Assembly (NCBI RefSeq): GCF_029892285.1
Contig: NZ_JARXVM010000001.1
Location: 186,001-250,000 of the forward strand
Source: Rhizobium sp. SG_E_25_P2
GTDB lineage: Bacteria > Pseudomonadota > Alphaproteobacteria > Rhizobiales > Rhizobiaceae
Direction of reading: 5' to 3'
DNA length: 64,000 bases
Shown here in pieces: positions 9,176-18,407 of the stretch (the stretch's first letter is position 1; every line of letters starts with the position of its first letter). A model generated the notes under the pieces. The model made no database searches. It had not been told where the DNA came from and saw only the letters and a list, made by a program, of their open reading frames with translations. Position numbers and translations under genes: made by a program.

Positions 9176-10675
9176 TTAGGCGCCCTTGGCCAGCATTTGC
9201 GGCTTGCGGCCAGCCCAAGGCCGCGCTTGTTCCAATTGTCCCGCCAGCCGGAACAATGTCGCCTCGTCTCCAAACCGGCCGACAAACTGCATGCCGATCG
9301 GCAAGCCACCCGCGCTCCAGCACAGCGGCACGGACATCGCCGGCTGGCCGGTGACGTTGAAGACCGCCGTCCAAGGCATGAAATCGAAGGTGGTCTCGGC
9401 CAGTTGCTTGACCAAGCCCATCTTCTTCAGGAGCCATCCGCCCTTGATCGCGCTCACCAGACGGATCAATCGCTTCTCGGCCTCTGTTGGCAGCAGCGAT
9501 CCGATCGGAATCGGCGGCTTGGCGAGCGTCGGCGTCAACAAGAGGTCATAACCTTCGAAGAATCCCGCCACCTGCCGCGCCGCCAGCGACAGCCGGCGTG
9601 AGGCGCGCGCATAGTCGGAAGCGCTGAGCGCACTGCCAAACAGACCGAGCCCGAAACTCTGCGGGTCGAAATCCTGATAGCGCAAGGGTGCGCCGGCAGC
9701 CTCGGCGGTTTCTTCGAGATCGGCGCGCAGTTCGGCCGCCAATATGGTGACGAAATCAATCGAAAAGCGTTCGCGATCGATCGGCGGTGTCGCCTCGACG
9801 ACGTCATGGCCGAGATCCGCGAGCAACTGCACCGTCTCGTCGAAGCCCGCAATCACCTCGGCATCGACCGCCTTGCCCATCAGCGGGCGGGCGGAGACGG
9901 CGATCTTGAGCCGACCCGCGGCAGCGCCGACGCAGGCGAAATAGCTTTCAGCCGGGGGCGGCGCCCAATATGGCGCGCCGACATCGGCCCCCTGGGTCAG
10001 GTCAAGCATCAATGCGGAGTCCCTGACGGAGCGGGTGAGGACATGCTCCACGACATATCCGTTCCAGCCCTCGCCGACATCTGGTCCGCTCGGCGTGCGC
10101 GCCCGCGTCGGCTTCAGTCCGAACAATCCGCAGGCGGAAGCGGGGATGCGGATCGAGCCGCCGCCATCGCCGCCCGAGGCCATGGGAACGATGCGCGCGG
10201 CGACCGCGGCGGCGGAACCGCCCGAAGAACCGCCAGGCGATCGGGATACATCCCAGGGATTGCGGGCTGCCCCCAGCGTCAAGCTCTCGGTATAGGGCGT
10301 CAGGCCGAATTCGGGCGTATTGGTTTTGCCGAGGATATTGAGACCCGCGGCCTTGAACCGCCTGACCATTTCACTGTCGCGCGCCGCCGGGCGTGTTTTC
10401 CAGAAACGGTTGCCCATCGAGGTCGGTTCGCCCGCGATATTGGCGAGGAGATCCTTGACCAGGAAGGGCACCCCGGCCAGTCTCCCCTCCCCCAGGGGAA
10501 CTGCCGCATGCTTCCGCGCCTGCTCAAAAAGCGGAGCCACGATGGCGTTGAGGGCGGGATTGCGAGCCTCGGCGCGCGCGACGGCCATTTCGAGCGCCTC
10601 CGACGCCGTGAAGTCACCCTTTCGGATAGCGTCAGCGATGTCGATCGCGTCGAGGTCGTCAAAATCTTCAATCAT
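9176..10675 (-). CDS. Amidase (amidase-signature family)
   Basis: A 499-aa cytosolic amide hydrolase. The Ser-cisSer-Lys triad is visible: Lys in VPFLVKDLL, the Gly/Ser loop [19 protein letters not shown], and the nucleophile region [16 protein letters not shown]. The substrate is unknown; the family ranges from 6-aminohexanoate oligomers to GatA. There are no gatB/gatC neighbours, so GatA is unlikely. ATG 10675 is preferred because GAGGAG lies 6 nt upstream; an upstream in-frame ATG lacks this. Confidence 0.85.
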   Translation of the reverse strand: MIEDFDDLDAIDIADAIRKGDFTASEALEMAVARAEARNPALNAIVAPLFEQARKHAAVPLGEGRLAGVPFLVKDLLANIAGEPTSMGNRFWKTRPAARDSEMVRRFKAAGLNILGKTNTPEFGLTPYTESLTLGAARNPWDVSRSPGGSSGGSAAAVAARIVPMASGGDGGGSIRIPASACGLFGLKPTRARTPSGPDVGEGWNGYVVEHVLTRSVRDSALMLDLTQGADVGAPYWAPPPAESYFACVGAAAGRLKIAVSARPLMGKAVDAEVIAGFDETVQLLADLGHDVVEATPPIDRERFSIDFVTILAAELRADLEETAEAAGAPLRYQDFDPQSFGLGLFGSALSASDYARASRRLSLAARQVAGFFEGYDLLLTPTLAKPPIPIGSLLPTEAEKRLIRLVSAIKGGWLLKKMGLVKQLAETTFDFMPWTAVFNVTGQPAMSVPLCWSAGGLPIGMQFVGRFGDEATLFRLAGQLEQARPWAGRKPQMLAKGA

Positions 10676-10739
10676 CCCGGTCTCCTCAAATTCTTCCGTT
10701 TGCGTAAACGTCATTTGAGAGCAAAGCAGGACAAAAGAA

Positions 10740-10766
10740 AAGGCCCCGGGAGATAGCCGAGGCCTT
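10740..10766 (-). terminator. Terminator after the cytochrome c gene
   Basis: Arms 10740-10749 and 10757-10766 pair over 10 bp with one G-U pair. Read on the minus strand, the hairpin is followed by a T-rich tail. It lies 34 nt beyond the cytochrome c stop codon. Confidence 0.75.
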
Positions 10767-10800
10767 GATTTACGGATCGGTCGTTGGACTGCGGCGCGGC

Positions 10801-11355
10801 TTACTTGGCCGGCGGCGGCAGCGGCGCGTCGGACTTTGAGTTCAGGAACGCGATGATGTCGGCGCGCTCCTGATCTTTCTTGTCGCCAGCAAAGCCCATG
10901 GCCGTGCCCTTGATATATTTCTTGGGAGCCAGCAGGAAATGATTCAGGTGGTCGAAGCCCCAGACTTCCTTACCGCCCTGGGCGAATTCCTTCATCGGGC
11001 CGGAATAGCTGAAATCGGCCAAATGGGCGATGGGTCGGCCGACGACGCCGTAAAGGTTGGGGCCTACTTTGTTGCCGCCACCCTTTTCGGCGCTATGACA
11101 GCTCGCGCATTTCTTAAACAGGGTTTCACCGCGCGCGGGATCGGCGCTCGCCATCAGGTCGGCGATCGGAACCATTGCCGGCGCTGCGTCCGCGGCCGGG
11201 GCTCCGCCTTCGGTGGGCTCGGCGGCAGCGATCTCAAAACCCGGCTTTTCCGGGTTTTCGGCATGGAACAGGCCCTCCGAGGCGATCGAAACCGACATCA
11301 GCACGAAAACCGTCCCCAGCAACGCGCCGATACCCATATTCACGTAAGAATTCAT
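10801..11355 (-). CDS. Membrane-anchored class I cytochrome c (CycM/c552 type)
   Basis: A 184-aa protein. An uncleaved N-terminal helix (residues about 8-26) anchors it in the membrane, and an Ala/Pro-rich linker leads to the heme domain. The heme site is Cys83-Ala-Ser-Cys86-His87 and the likely axial ligand is Met153 in GTAMGF. Relatives shuttle electrons from the bc1 complex to the aa3 oxidase. I chose ATG 11355 because the membrane anchor begins there; a longer frame adds 28 charged residues. Confidence 0.9.
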   Translation of the reverse strand: MNSYVNMGIGALLGTVFVLMSVSIASEGLFHAENPEKPGFEIAAAEPTEGGAPAADAAPAMVPIADLMASADPARGETLFKKCASCHSAEKGGGNKVGPNLYGVVGRPIAHLADFSYSGPMKEFAQGGKEVWGFDHLNHFLLAPKKYIKGTAMGFAGDKKDQERADIIAFLNSKSDAPLPPPAK

Positions 11356-11503
11356 CTCGCAGAGCTCCCCTATTGCCAGATCCCGTCCGGCGCACCTTGA
11401 AATCGCGCGGAACCTATGTCTTTTGGCCCCCATGCGCAACTATAGTCAACCGTTCAGCGGTGAGACTAATTGACACTATTCTCGTGGAAAATGAAGGCCC
11501 GAC

Positions 11504-12253
11504 ATGACGAATCCTGCGTATGAAAACACTCTGATCCTCATTCCTGCGCGGATGGCCTCAACTCGACTGCCCGGCAAGCCGCTCGCCGATATTGGCGGGG
11601 CGCCGATGATCGTGCAGGTTGCGCGACGCGCCACGGAGAGCGGCGTCGGTCGTGTGACCGTCGCCGTCGACCATCCCGATGTCTTCGAGGCGGTGCGCAG
11701 CGCGGGGTTTGAGGTGGTCATGACGCGCGTCGATCATCAGTCCGGGTCGGATCGGATTTTCGAGGCGCTGGGTCACGCAGATCCCGACGGTAAAGCCGAA
11801 TTCATTGTCAATGTGCAGGGTGACCTGCCGACCATCGAACCGGAATCAATCCGCGCCAGCCTGCGCCCGCTCCAAAACGCCGCAACCGACATCGCCACGC
11901 TGACGGTGGAAATTCAGGACGAGCACGAAAAGACCAATCCCAATGTCGTCAAGGTCGTCGGCTCCCCTCTGTCGGACACGCGCATGCGCGCGCTCTATTT
12001 CACTCGCGCCACCGCGCCTCATGGCGAAGGTCCGCTTTATCATCACATCGGGCTCTACGCCTATCGTCGCGCCGCACTCGAGAAATTCGTGTCGCTGTCG
12101 CCCTCGACACTGGAAAAACGGGAGTCGCTGGAACAACTCCGGGCGCTCGAAGCGGGCATGCGCATCGATGTCGAAATGGTTGACGCGGCGCCGCTCGGCG
12201 TCGATACTCCCGCCGACCTCGAAAAGGCCCGGGCGATCCTCGCCGCGAAATAA
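11504..12253 (+). CDS. kdsB: 3-deoxy-manno-octulosonate cytidylyltransferase (CMP-KDO synthetase)
   Basis: A 249-aa nucleotidyltransferase that activates KDO with CTP for lipopolysaccharide core synthesis. The N-terminal nucleotide loop [16 protein letters not shown] is diagnostic. Further family segments are [16 protein letters not shown] and HIGLYAYRR. Normal length. It is followed 30 nt later by the prephenate dehydratase gene, and this kdsB-pheA order is frequent in Hyphomicrobiales. Confidence 0.95.
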   Translation: MTNPAYENTLILIPARMASTRLPGKPLADIGGAPMIVQVARRATESGVGRVTVAVDHPDVFEAVRSAGFEVVMTRVDHQSGSDRIFEALGHADPDGKAEFIVNVQGDLPTIEPESIRASLRPLQNAATDIATLTVEIQDEHEKTNPNVVKVVGSPLSDTRMRALYFTRATAPHGEGPLYHHIGLYAYRRAALEKFVSLSPSTLEKRESLEQLRALEAGMRIDVEMVDAAPLGVDTPADLEKARAILAAK

Positions 12254-12283
12254 CAGCAAGAAGATTGGGCGGAAGCGCATATC

Positions 12284-13138
12284 ATGATCACCACCACCAA
12301 CCGCATCGCGTTTCAGGGCGATTACGGCGCCAATTCCGACATGGCCTGCCGGGACCAGTTTCCCGAGATGAGCCCGCTTCCCTGCCCCACTTTCGAGGAT
12401 GCCTTCATTGCGGTTGAGACAGGCGACGCCGATCTCGCCATGATCCCGATTGAAAACACGCTGGCCGGTCGCGTCGCCGATATCCATCGGTTGCTGCCGG
12501 AATCGCGGCTGCACATCGTCGGCGAATATTTCATGCCGATCCGCTTTCAACTGATGGTTCTGCCCGGCGTGAGGCATGATGAGATCCGCACCGTCCACAG
12601 CCATATCCATGCGCTGGGCCAGTGCCGCAAGATCGTGCGTCTGAACGGCTGGAAGCCTGTTGTGGCCGGCGACACCGCCGGCGCCGCCAAGCTCGTGTCG
12701 GAGGAAGGCGATCGCTCAATGGCCGCGCTCGCGCCACGGCTGGCGGCCGACCTTTACGGCCTCGACATCATTCAGGAAAATGTGGAAGACGCGGAAAACA
12801 ATGTTACGCGTTTCGTGGTTCTCTCGCAAAAGGCCAAGCCTATCCTGCGCCAGAGCCGCGACGAAAAGATCATCACCACTTTCATCTTCAATGTCCGCAA
12901 CATTCCCGCCGCGCTTTACAAGGCGCTTGGCGGCTTTGCGACCAACGGCATCAACATGACCAAACTCGAGAGCTATCAGCTTGGCGGCAAATTCATCGCA
13001 ACGCAGTTCTACGCGGATATCGAGGGGCATCCGGAAGACGAAAACGTCAAGCAGGCAATGGAAGAGCTGAAATTCTTCTCGACCGAAGTCCGGCTGCTCG
13101 GCACCTACAAGGCGCATCCCATGCGCGACACGCTCTGA
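12284..13138 (+). CDS. pheA: Prephenate dehydratase with ACT domain
   Basis: A 284-aa protein that converts prephenate to phenylpyruvate in phenylalanine synthesis. The catalytic part contains AFQGDYGANSDMAC, IPIENTLAGRVADIH and, near residue 180, the conserved NVTRFVVLS (Thr-Arg-Phe). A C-terminal ACT domain (from about 195) with GINMTKLESYQLGG should bind phenylalanine for feedback control. There is no chorismate mutase domain, so it is the monofunctional form. Confidence 0.95.
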   Translation: MITTTNRIAFQGDYGANSDMACRDQFPEMSPLPCPTFEDAFIAVETGDADLAMIPIENTLAGRVADIHRLLPESRLHIVGEYFMPIRFQLMVLPGVRHDEIRTVHSHIHALGQCRKIVRLNGWKPVVAGDTAGAAKLVSEEGDRSMAALAPRLAADLYGLDIIQENVEDAENNVTRFVVLSQKAKPILRQSRDEKIITTFIFNVRNIPAALYKALGGFATNGINMTKLESYQLGGKFIATQFYADIEGHPEDENVKQAMEELKFFSTEVRLLGTYKAHPMRDTL

Positions 13139-13152
13139 TCGGAGAGGACCTC

Positions 13153-13392
13153 ATGACCACCTGCATCTTCGTCCAATTGCAGTGCAAGCCAGGCAAAGCT
13201 TATGACGTCGCCGACCGGGTCTATGAGCGCGAGATCGCCTCGGAGATTTATTCGACCAGCGGCGAATTCGATCTGCTGATCAAGCTCTATATCCCCGACG
13301 GTCAGGACATCGGCCACTTCATCAACAACAACATCCTGGATATCGACGGAATCTCGCGTTCGCTGACCACGATGACGTTCAAGGCCTTCTGA
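13153..13392 (+). CDS. Stand-alone Lrp/AsnC-type ligand-binding (RAM) domain protein
   Basis: A 79-aa protein made only of the alpha/beta sandwich that Lrp/AsnC regulators use to bind amino acids; no HTH is present. Typical elements are the strand FVQLQCKPGKAYDV and the segment YSTSGEFDLLIKLYI. The start at 13153 has GGAGAGG upstream, and the gap to pheA is only 14 nt, so the two are probably co-transcribed. A role in sensing or buffering an amino acid is inference. Confidence 0.85.
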   Translation: MTTCIFVQLQCKPGKAYDVADRVYEREIASEIYSTSGEFDLLIKLYIPDGQDIGHFINNNILDIDGISRSLTTMTFKAF

Positions 13393-13687
13393 CGATCCCG
13401 TCGGCGCCCTTGTAGACGTTCCAATCGTATAGACGCGGCGGCTCGCGCGATTCCACGATGACGCCGTTTTCCTCGCAGCGGTAGATTCGTTCGACGACCG
13501 GCCCCGAGCGCCAACTCCTGACGCCGCCGCCGTCATGAACATCCCTGAGCGCTGTGGTGCAATTGAGGGATGGCTGCGGCTTGTCCTTCGGGTCGACGAC
13601 GCCGGGCAGGCCCGAAAAAGGATAGTCGTCGGCCAGGGCAAGGGCGGGCGCGGCGGTCAGAACTGCGAGAATCAAAAAGGCGCGCAT
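13379..13687 (-). CDS. Small secreted protein, unknown function
   Basis: A 102-aa protein with a clear signal peptide (hydrophobic residues 3-17, cut near ALADDY). The mature part of about 83 residues holds two cysteines (NCTT and YRCEE) that could form one disulfide. No family is recognised. The gene is convergent with the Lrp-domain gene and overlaps its 3' end by 14 nt. Confidence 0.6.
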   Translation of the reverse strand: MRAFLILAVLTAAPALALADDYPFSGLPGVVDPKDKPQPSLNCTTALRDVHDGGGVRSWRSGPVVERIYRCEENGVIVESREPPRLYDWNVYKGADGIVRRP

Positions 13688-13866
13688 GCGCGGGAACTCC
13701 GGTTTCTGCTTCTATCTAGGTTATGGCAGTCGACCATCCAATATGCTCTCGATCAAGCAACAGGGCTTGGCGATAACCTTTCAGTGAGGCTGCCGCGTGA
13801 AGCTGCATTCCGTTTTAGGCCGCGATCGATTATAGCCGGATCATGACACAGAAAACCGGAGCCATC

Positions 13867-14493
13867 ATGTCCGCCGCTATCCGCCTGCACAAGGGCGACA
13901 TTTCCACCGACGCCGCCGCTCGCTACACCGGCGCCATCGCCATCGACACCGAAACGCTGGGCCTGGTGCCGCGCCGCGATCGGCTCTGCCTGGTCCAGCT
14001 GTCGTCCGGGGACGGCAGCGCCGACGTGATCCAGATCGCAGCCGGCCAGACGGAAGCGCCAAACCTCGCAGCAATGTTGGCCGACCCCGCCCGACAGAAG
14101 ATCTTCCATTTCGGCCGATTCGATATCGCGGTGCTGTTTCACACGTTCGGCGTCACGACGACACCGGTTTTCTGCACCAAGATCGCTTCACGCCTGTGCC
14201 GGACCTATACAGATCGGCATGGACTGAAGGACAATCTCAAGGAAATGCTCGAAGTCGACATTTCCAAAGTCCAGCAATCCTCCGATTGGGCCGCCGAAAC
14301 CCTGACCCAGGCGCAGCTGGAATACGCCGCTTCGGACGTGCTCTATCTGCATGCTTTGCGGGACCGGCTCAGCGACCGACTGACCCGCGACGGCCGCATG
14401 GCCCATGCTAAAGCCTGCTTCGATTTCCTGCCGACTCGCGCCAAGCTGGATCTTCTCGGTTGGGAAGAGACCGATATCTTCGCGCATAGCTGA
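13867..14493 (+). CDS. rnd: RNase D-like 3'-5' exonuclease
   Basis: A 208-aa DEDDy exonuclease domain without the HRDC domains of E. coli RNase D, the short form usual in alphaproteobacteria. Acidic residues appear in AIAIDTETLGL (motif I), HFGRFDIAVLF (motif II) and YAASDVLYLHAL (motif III, with Tyr one turn before the Asp). It probably trims tRNA or other structured RNA 3' ends. ATG 13867 has GGAG upstream; another ATG lies 24 nt earlier. Confidence 0.85.
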   Translation: MSAAIRLHKGDISTDAAARYTGAIAIDTETLGLVPRRDRLCLVQLSSGDGSADVIQIAAGQTEAPNLAAMLADPARQKIFHFGRFDIAVLFHTFGVTTTPVFCTKIASRLCRTYTDRHGLKDNLKEMLEVDISKVQQSSDWAAETLTQAQLEYAASDVLYLHALRDRLSDRLTRDGRMAHAKACFDFLPTRAKLDLLGWEETDIFAHS

Positions 14494-14595
14494 TCCTTGG
14501 CGGCGGGCGCAGCAGGCGTCCCGCCGTAATTGACATTTGTTAGGCCGCAAAGCGAGAACGCGTTATAGTCGTTGCTCCATCACAGGGAGCGCAGC

Positions 14596-15909
14596 ATGTT
14601 TTCAAAGCTTTTTCAATATCTTGCGGCCATGTTCATTCTGTCCGGCTTTTCCATGGCAGCCCATTCCGCAGACCATCCTCCGATTGTTTTTGTTCACGGC
14701 GACAGCGACACCGCTGGCCTCTGGATGGTTCAGATGTGGCGGTTCGAGAGCAACGGCTATCCGCGCGATCGACTTTTTCCAGTCGACATTCCACACCCGT
14801 CCGCGCGTGGCGATGACGCCCAGCCCGAAGTCAACCGCTCTTCCACCGAGGACGCCGCGCGCGCGGTGTCGGCCAAAGTCGATGAAGCGCTCGCCAAGAC
14901 CAGGGCCGACAAGGTGGTGCTGATCGCCAATTCGCGCGGTTGCCAGACATCACGGAATTATGTGAAGAATTTCGGCGGCAAGGACAAAGTCGCCGCCATG
15001 ATCCTCACCGGATGCGTGCACAATGGCGTTTTCATTGCGCCGGATTTCGCCTTGGGATCGGAGTATAATGGAGCCGGTCGCTTCCTGAAGGCGCTCAACG
15101 AGGCGCCTGTCATTCCTGAGGGCATTCCGGTCACCATCATCAGGTCCGACCGCTTCGACCTCTATTCTCAACCGGATGGCAAGTTCATCGGCAATCCTGG
15201 CAAACCGACCGGCGCGAATTTCAGTTCACCGGACCTTAAGGGCGCAGACAACCGGATTCTTGCCGGAGCCGATCATCGCGAGACCGGCTATTCGCCCGAC
15301 GCCTTCAAGATCATGTTCGCGGCTATCACGGGCGCGGCGCCCCAGACCACAGCGATCGCCCCTGAAGCGAGGCCAAGTTTGTCCGGCATCATTTCCGGCT
15401 TCGACAATGACGCGCCCAGCAATATGCCGCTCGCCGGAGCCAGCCTCACCATTCTCGCCACGGATAAAACAACCGGGGCTGACACGGGACAGCCCGTCTA
15501 CGAAAGCAAGGTCGGCGAAGATGGCCGCTGGGGTCCGTTCCTGGCCAAGCCAGACCAGACTTACCTATTCGTCATCCGCGCGCCCGGCCTGCCGGTTTAC
15601 AGGATCTACCGGTCCCCGTTCCCGCGTTCGTCCGACGTCGTCAATATCCGCCTTTACCCCGCCGAAGCTGGCGATGGACCTGCGGTTGGGGTCATGCGCC
15701 CGCGCGGCTATTTCGGTCCTGATGACATCGCTACCGCAAATGGCGCGACCTTTGCGGAAATCGACAGGACCGAACCGGTGCCGCATGTCTGGAAAGCCCG
15801 GATCGCCGGCTCTCCCGAGGCCGCCGTGATCGCCCGGTTCAACGACGAAACGCTTGCGGGACGCATATCCGGACCCGACGAGATTTCCTGGATCGAATTC
15901 ACCTATTAG
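14596..15909 (+). CDS. Secreted alpha/beta-hydrolase (esterase/depolymerase-like)
   Basis: A 437-aa exported protein. The signal peptide ends near AAHSAD. The hydrolase fold begins with PPIVFVHGDSD (oxyanion region), and the nucleophile is probably Ser113 in IANSRGC, an Asn-Ser-Arg elbow instead of the usual G-x-S-x-G. A likely His is in GADHRETGYS. The second half (about 265-437) resembles beta-sandwich carbohydrate- or polymer-binding modules. The substrate is unknown. Confidence 0.65.
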   Translation: MFSKLFQYLAAMFILSGFSMAAHSADHPPIVFVHGDSDTAGLWMVQMWRFESNGYPRDRLFPVDIPHPSARGDDAQPEVNRSSTEDAARAVSAKVDEALAKTRADKVVLIANSRGCQTSRNYVKNFGGKDKVAAMILTGCVHNGVFIAPDFALGSEYNGAGRFLKALNEAPVIPEGIPVTIIRSDRFDLYSQPDGKFIGNPGKPTGANFSSPDLKGADNRILAGADHRETGYSPDAFKIMFAAITGAAPQTTAIAPEARPSLSGIISGFDNDAPSNMPLAGASLTILATDKTTGADTGQPVYESKVGEDGRWGPFLAKPDQTYLFVIRAPGLPVYRIYRSPFPRSSDVVNIRLYPAEAGDGPAVGVMRPRGYFGPDDIATANGATFAEIDRTEPVPHVWKARIAGSPEAAVIARFNDETLAGRISGPDEISWIEFTY

Positions 15910-16181
15910 GACGCGTCGGAAGACGGTCGCCGGACCCCCAACCGGGCGATGACGTCGCCCGGTATCCCATAGCGCGCTACGATATCGCGTCCATTTCGCA
16001 GGCCGCAGACTTCACGCTGAATGAACAGCGCCTGCACCGCCTCCGCAGCGTCAAAGAGCAGGACGTCCCGCTTCTTGCCCTCGGCGTTTTGAAGTTGCGA
16101 GATCAACGCCTCGACTTTGAGGCCGGCTCGCCCGAGGCTGTCGGCGCGTTCCGACATCAATTCATATTCCAAGAGATTCAT
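15906..16181 (-). CDS. Small conserved alpha-helical protein (DUF6665-like)
   Basis: A 91-aa soluble protein beginning MNLLEYELMSERADSLG. It contains VQALFIQREVCGLRN and a C-terminal GIPGDVIARLG. I recall this pattern from small hypothetical proteins of Hyphomicrobiales (DUF6665), a match I could not verify. I chose ATG 16181 because the conserved part starts there; an upstream in-frame start would add 18 residues. It is convergent with the esterase gene, overlapping by 4 nt. Confidence 0.6.
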   Translation of the reverse strand: MNLLEYELMSERADSLGRAGLKVEALISQLQNAEGKKRDVLLFDAAEAVQALFIQREVCGLRNGRDIVARYGIPGDVIARLGVRRPSSDAS

Positions 16182-16407
16182 GGCGGACTCGCCCTGTCGT
16201 GAGGGCGCGAGCGCTTGTGGCGGACGAAGCGACATGACGTTAGCGTTCCATTAAGTATAATCAGTTAGTTTAATCTCAGATATAGGCTTACCCAGGCGCG
16301 ATGCAACTGCGCTGCCGCTTGTCAGCAGGAGGGAAGCCGAAGGCGACATGAGCCGCTTTTTGTGCCCCAAACCCATGTTCCCCTTCCTCTCCATCGGGAG
16401 CAATGTG

Positions 16408-18183
16408 ATGCTGACGACGTTCACTTCGGGCGTGACGCCCGCCGCCAGTCTAAAGACCAACAGTTCGGATCAGCGCATGTCACCGGCCTTCGCCGGCGCG
16501 CAGCCGCTCGGCGAGATTCATACCCAGATCCAGCCGCATCTACCGGCGCTCGGCCTTGAGCCGGAAGCCTTGCTGGCGAATGTCAAAACCGAAACCGCCA
16601 CCGCCCTCAACCAGACGGTGCTGCAGACCCTGGCTGCCGCCGTGGCGGCAAGGATGGGAATAGAGCGCCTGCCGGACGAAATGCTAGAGGCCTTCTTCAT
16701 CCGCCTTGCAGCCGCGATAGAACGCAAGCCGCTCATCGAACAGGGCAAGATCGAAACCCGCGCGGGACTGAAGGCATTGCAAATTCCTCTGTCCGACCTG
16801 GGACCGGCGCTGCGCGACCCATCGGGCCCGGTCGCAGCACGGCTAACAGCCAAGGCGGAAGCGCCCATGGCTGCGCCACAGAAGACCGCAGCCGCCGGGA
16901 TCACCGATTCTTACCTCCAGACAGGCTCGACGCCCGCCCGCAGCGCCGAAACCGTCGCGATGAGCGAACGCAACCGGCTGTCGACCGATAACGGAAACTT
17001 ACTGTTCCAGAGCGCCATCGCCAAAACCGGCGAAACTGATGCCGACAATGCATCGCAAACCCAATTCCGCACCCTTTTTACACCCGATACAGCCGGGTTC
17101 GAGCGGGAGAGGCCAGCGGCGCTCATGCCCGACCAAGGGGACTTCGAGAGGGACACAGTTGCGCGAAGGGGCGCAGGACCAGCGGCGAGCGGCCAACATG
17201 GCCGCTCCGCCGCGGGTCCGAACGGCGTTCCCCAAACGACCGAGCAGCCGGCGCGCGCCTCCGCCGTAGCGCCTCCGCCGCAGGACGCGAATGCAGACGG
17301 ATCAGACAGGCCTGCCAACGCAGGCTCCATCACTTTTGCCTCGGATCCGGAAATCCCAGGCCCGGTCGCCAAAGTGCAACCAAATCTTGCGCCGCAAAAG
17401 CCGCAGGACTTGCAGGACGTCCCCCCCGGCGTTTCCAAGGACATCCTGCTGGGCGCGGATCCAACGCAAATGAGCGAGGATACATCCACTCTGCGGCAGC
17501 CAAGGACGCTGTTGGCAGCTGTCAAGCAGACGTCGGATGCGCTGCCGACGGGCGGGCGCATGGTGGTCCTGGAAACGCCATCCCTCGATCCGACGTCGGA
17601 ATTTGGGGAAAAAGTAGACGAAGCCGATATGCAGCGGAGATTGTTCCGCATGCTCACTCCCATCCGCTCCGCCTCGGAAGACGGTTCTGCGATCACCGCC
17701 GAACCTCAGCACGCTCCAGCCGCCAAGAATACTGCAGACGCAAAGGACATGGCGTCCTCGCCCGCTTTGAATGAAGATGTGGAAATCGCCACGGAACGGT
17801 CAGCGCGGTCTCGCGACGTGATCGGTTCGACGCTGCTTCCATCTTCGATCATTGCGTCACCGGCGGACACCGACCAGCGGAGCCAAGCGGCTCCGCATTT
17901 TGGGCTTCCGTTCGGCTATGTCACGCCACCCCCGGCCATCGACGGTTTCGAAGCGCAAGAGGTCGAGAACGACGGGCGCGCGCGCCGCGAAAAAGATTCG
18001 GATGACGAGGATGCCGAGGAGGATTCGGAGACGCCCGAGCAGCGTCGCGAACGCAAGGCCCGGCAATCGGTCGATCAACTGCTGCAGCATGAGCCCGAAC
18101 CGACATCTGGCGTCGCCGTCAACCGCGATTCCAGCGAGGCTGACCGGGCATTCGCTTATTATCAGCGCCTTGCGGGCTTCTGA
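16408..18183 (+). CDS. Large low-complexity protein, unknown function
   Basis: A 591-aa protein. An ordered N-terminal part (about 30-150) has predicted helices such as QTVLQTLAAAVAARMG and LEAFFIRLAAAIE. The rest is mostly Pro/Ala/Asp/Gln-rich and looks disordered. An acidic block (EKDSDDEDAEEDSE) lies near 535, and a short conserved-looking tail ends DRAFAYYQRLAGF. No signal peptide is evident. The composition resembles FliK-like secreted rulers, but no motif proves that. ATG 16408 is preceded by GGGAG; an alternative start is 16348. Confidence 0.55.
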   Translation: MLTTFTSGVTPAASLKTNSSDQRMSPAFAGAQPLGEIHTQIQPHLPALGLEPEALLANVKTETATALNQTVLQTLAAAVAARMGIERLPDEMLEAFFIRLAAAIERKPLIEQGKIETRAGLKALQIPLSDLGPALRDPSGPVAARLTAKAEAPMAAPQKTAAAGITDSYLQTGSTPARSAETVAMSERNRLSTDNGNLLFQSAIAKTGETDADNASQTQFRTLFTPDTAGFERERPAALMPDQGDFERDTVARRGAGPAASGQHGRSAAGPNGVPQTTEQPARASAVAPPPQDANADGSDRPANAGSITFASDPEIPGPVAKVQPNLAPQKPQDLQDVPPGVSKDILLGADPTQMSEDTSTLRQPRTLLAAVKQTSDALPTGGRMVVLETPSLDPTSEFGEKVDEADMQRRLFRMLTPIRSASEDGSAITAEPQHAPAAKNTADAKDMASSPALNEDVEIATERSARSRDVIGSTLLPSSIIASPADTDQRSQAAPHFGLPFGYVTPPPAIDGFEAQEVENDGRARREKDSDDEDAEEDSETPEQRRERKARQSVDQLLQHEPEPTSGVAVNRDSSEADRAFAYYQRLAGF

Positions 18184-18348
18184 TAACAGGAATCATTGAT
18201 ACGAACTCCGATGATCGGACCGGTTCATCCTCCCGCCTGGAGAAACCCGTCGTCCTACCAGAAGGTCGGATGTCCGTTTTCGGCCCATCGACGCAATCTG
18301 TGTCGATGATTTCGGGCCCGAGACCGGATTTCCGGCTTGGAGTCGCCA

Positions 18349-18383
18349 CAAAAACAAACCCCGCCGGCCAGAGCCGACGGGGT
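18349..18383 (-). terminator. Terminator of rpsA
   Basis: Arms 18358-18368 and 18373-18383 form an 11-bp stem (one G-T mismatch) with a 4-nt loop. On the minus strand it is followed by TTTGTTTTT. It lies 25 nt past the rpsA stop. Confidence 0.85.
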
Positions 18384-18407
18384 CAGTAACTTCAATCGAC
18401 GAGAGGC

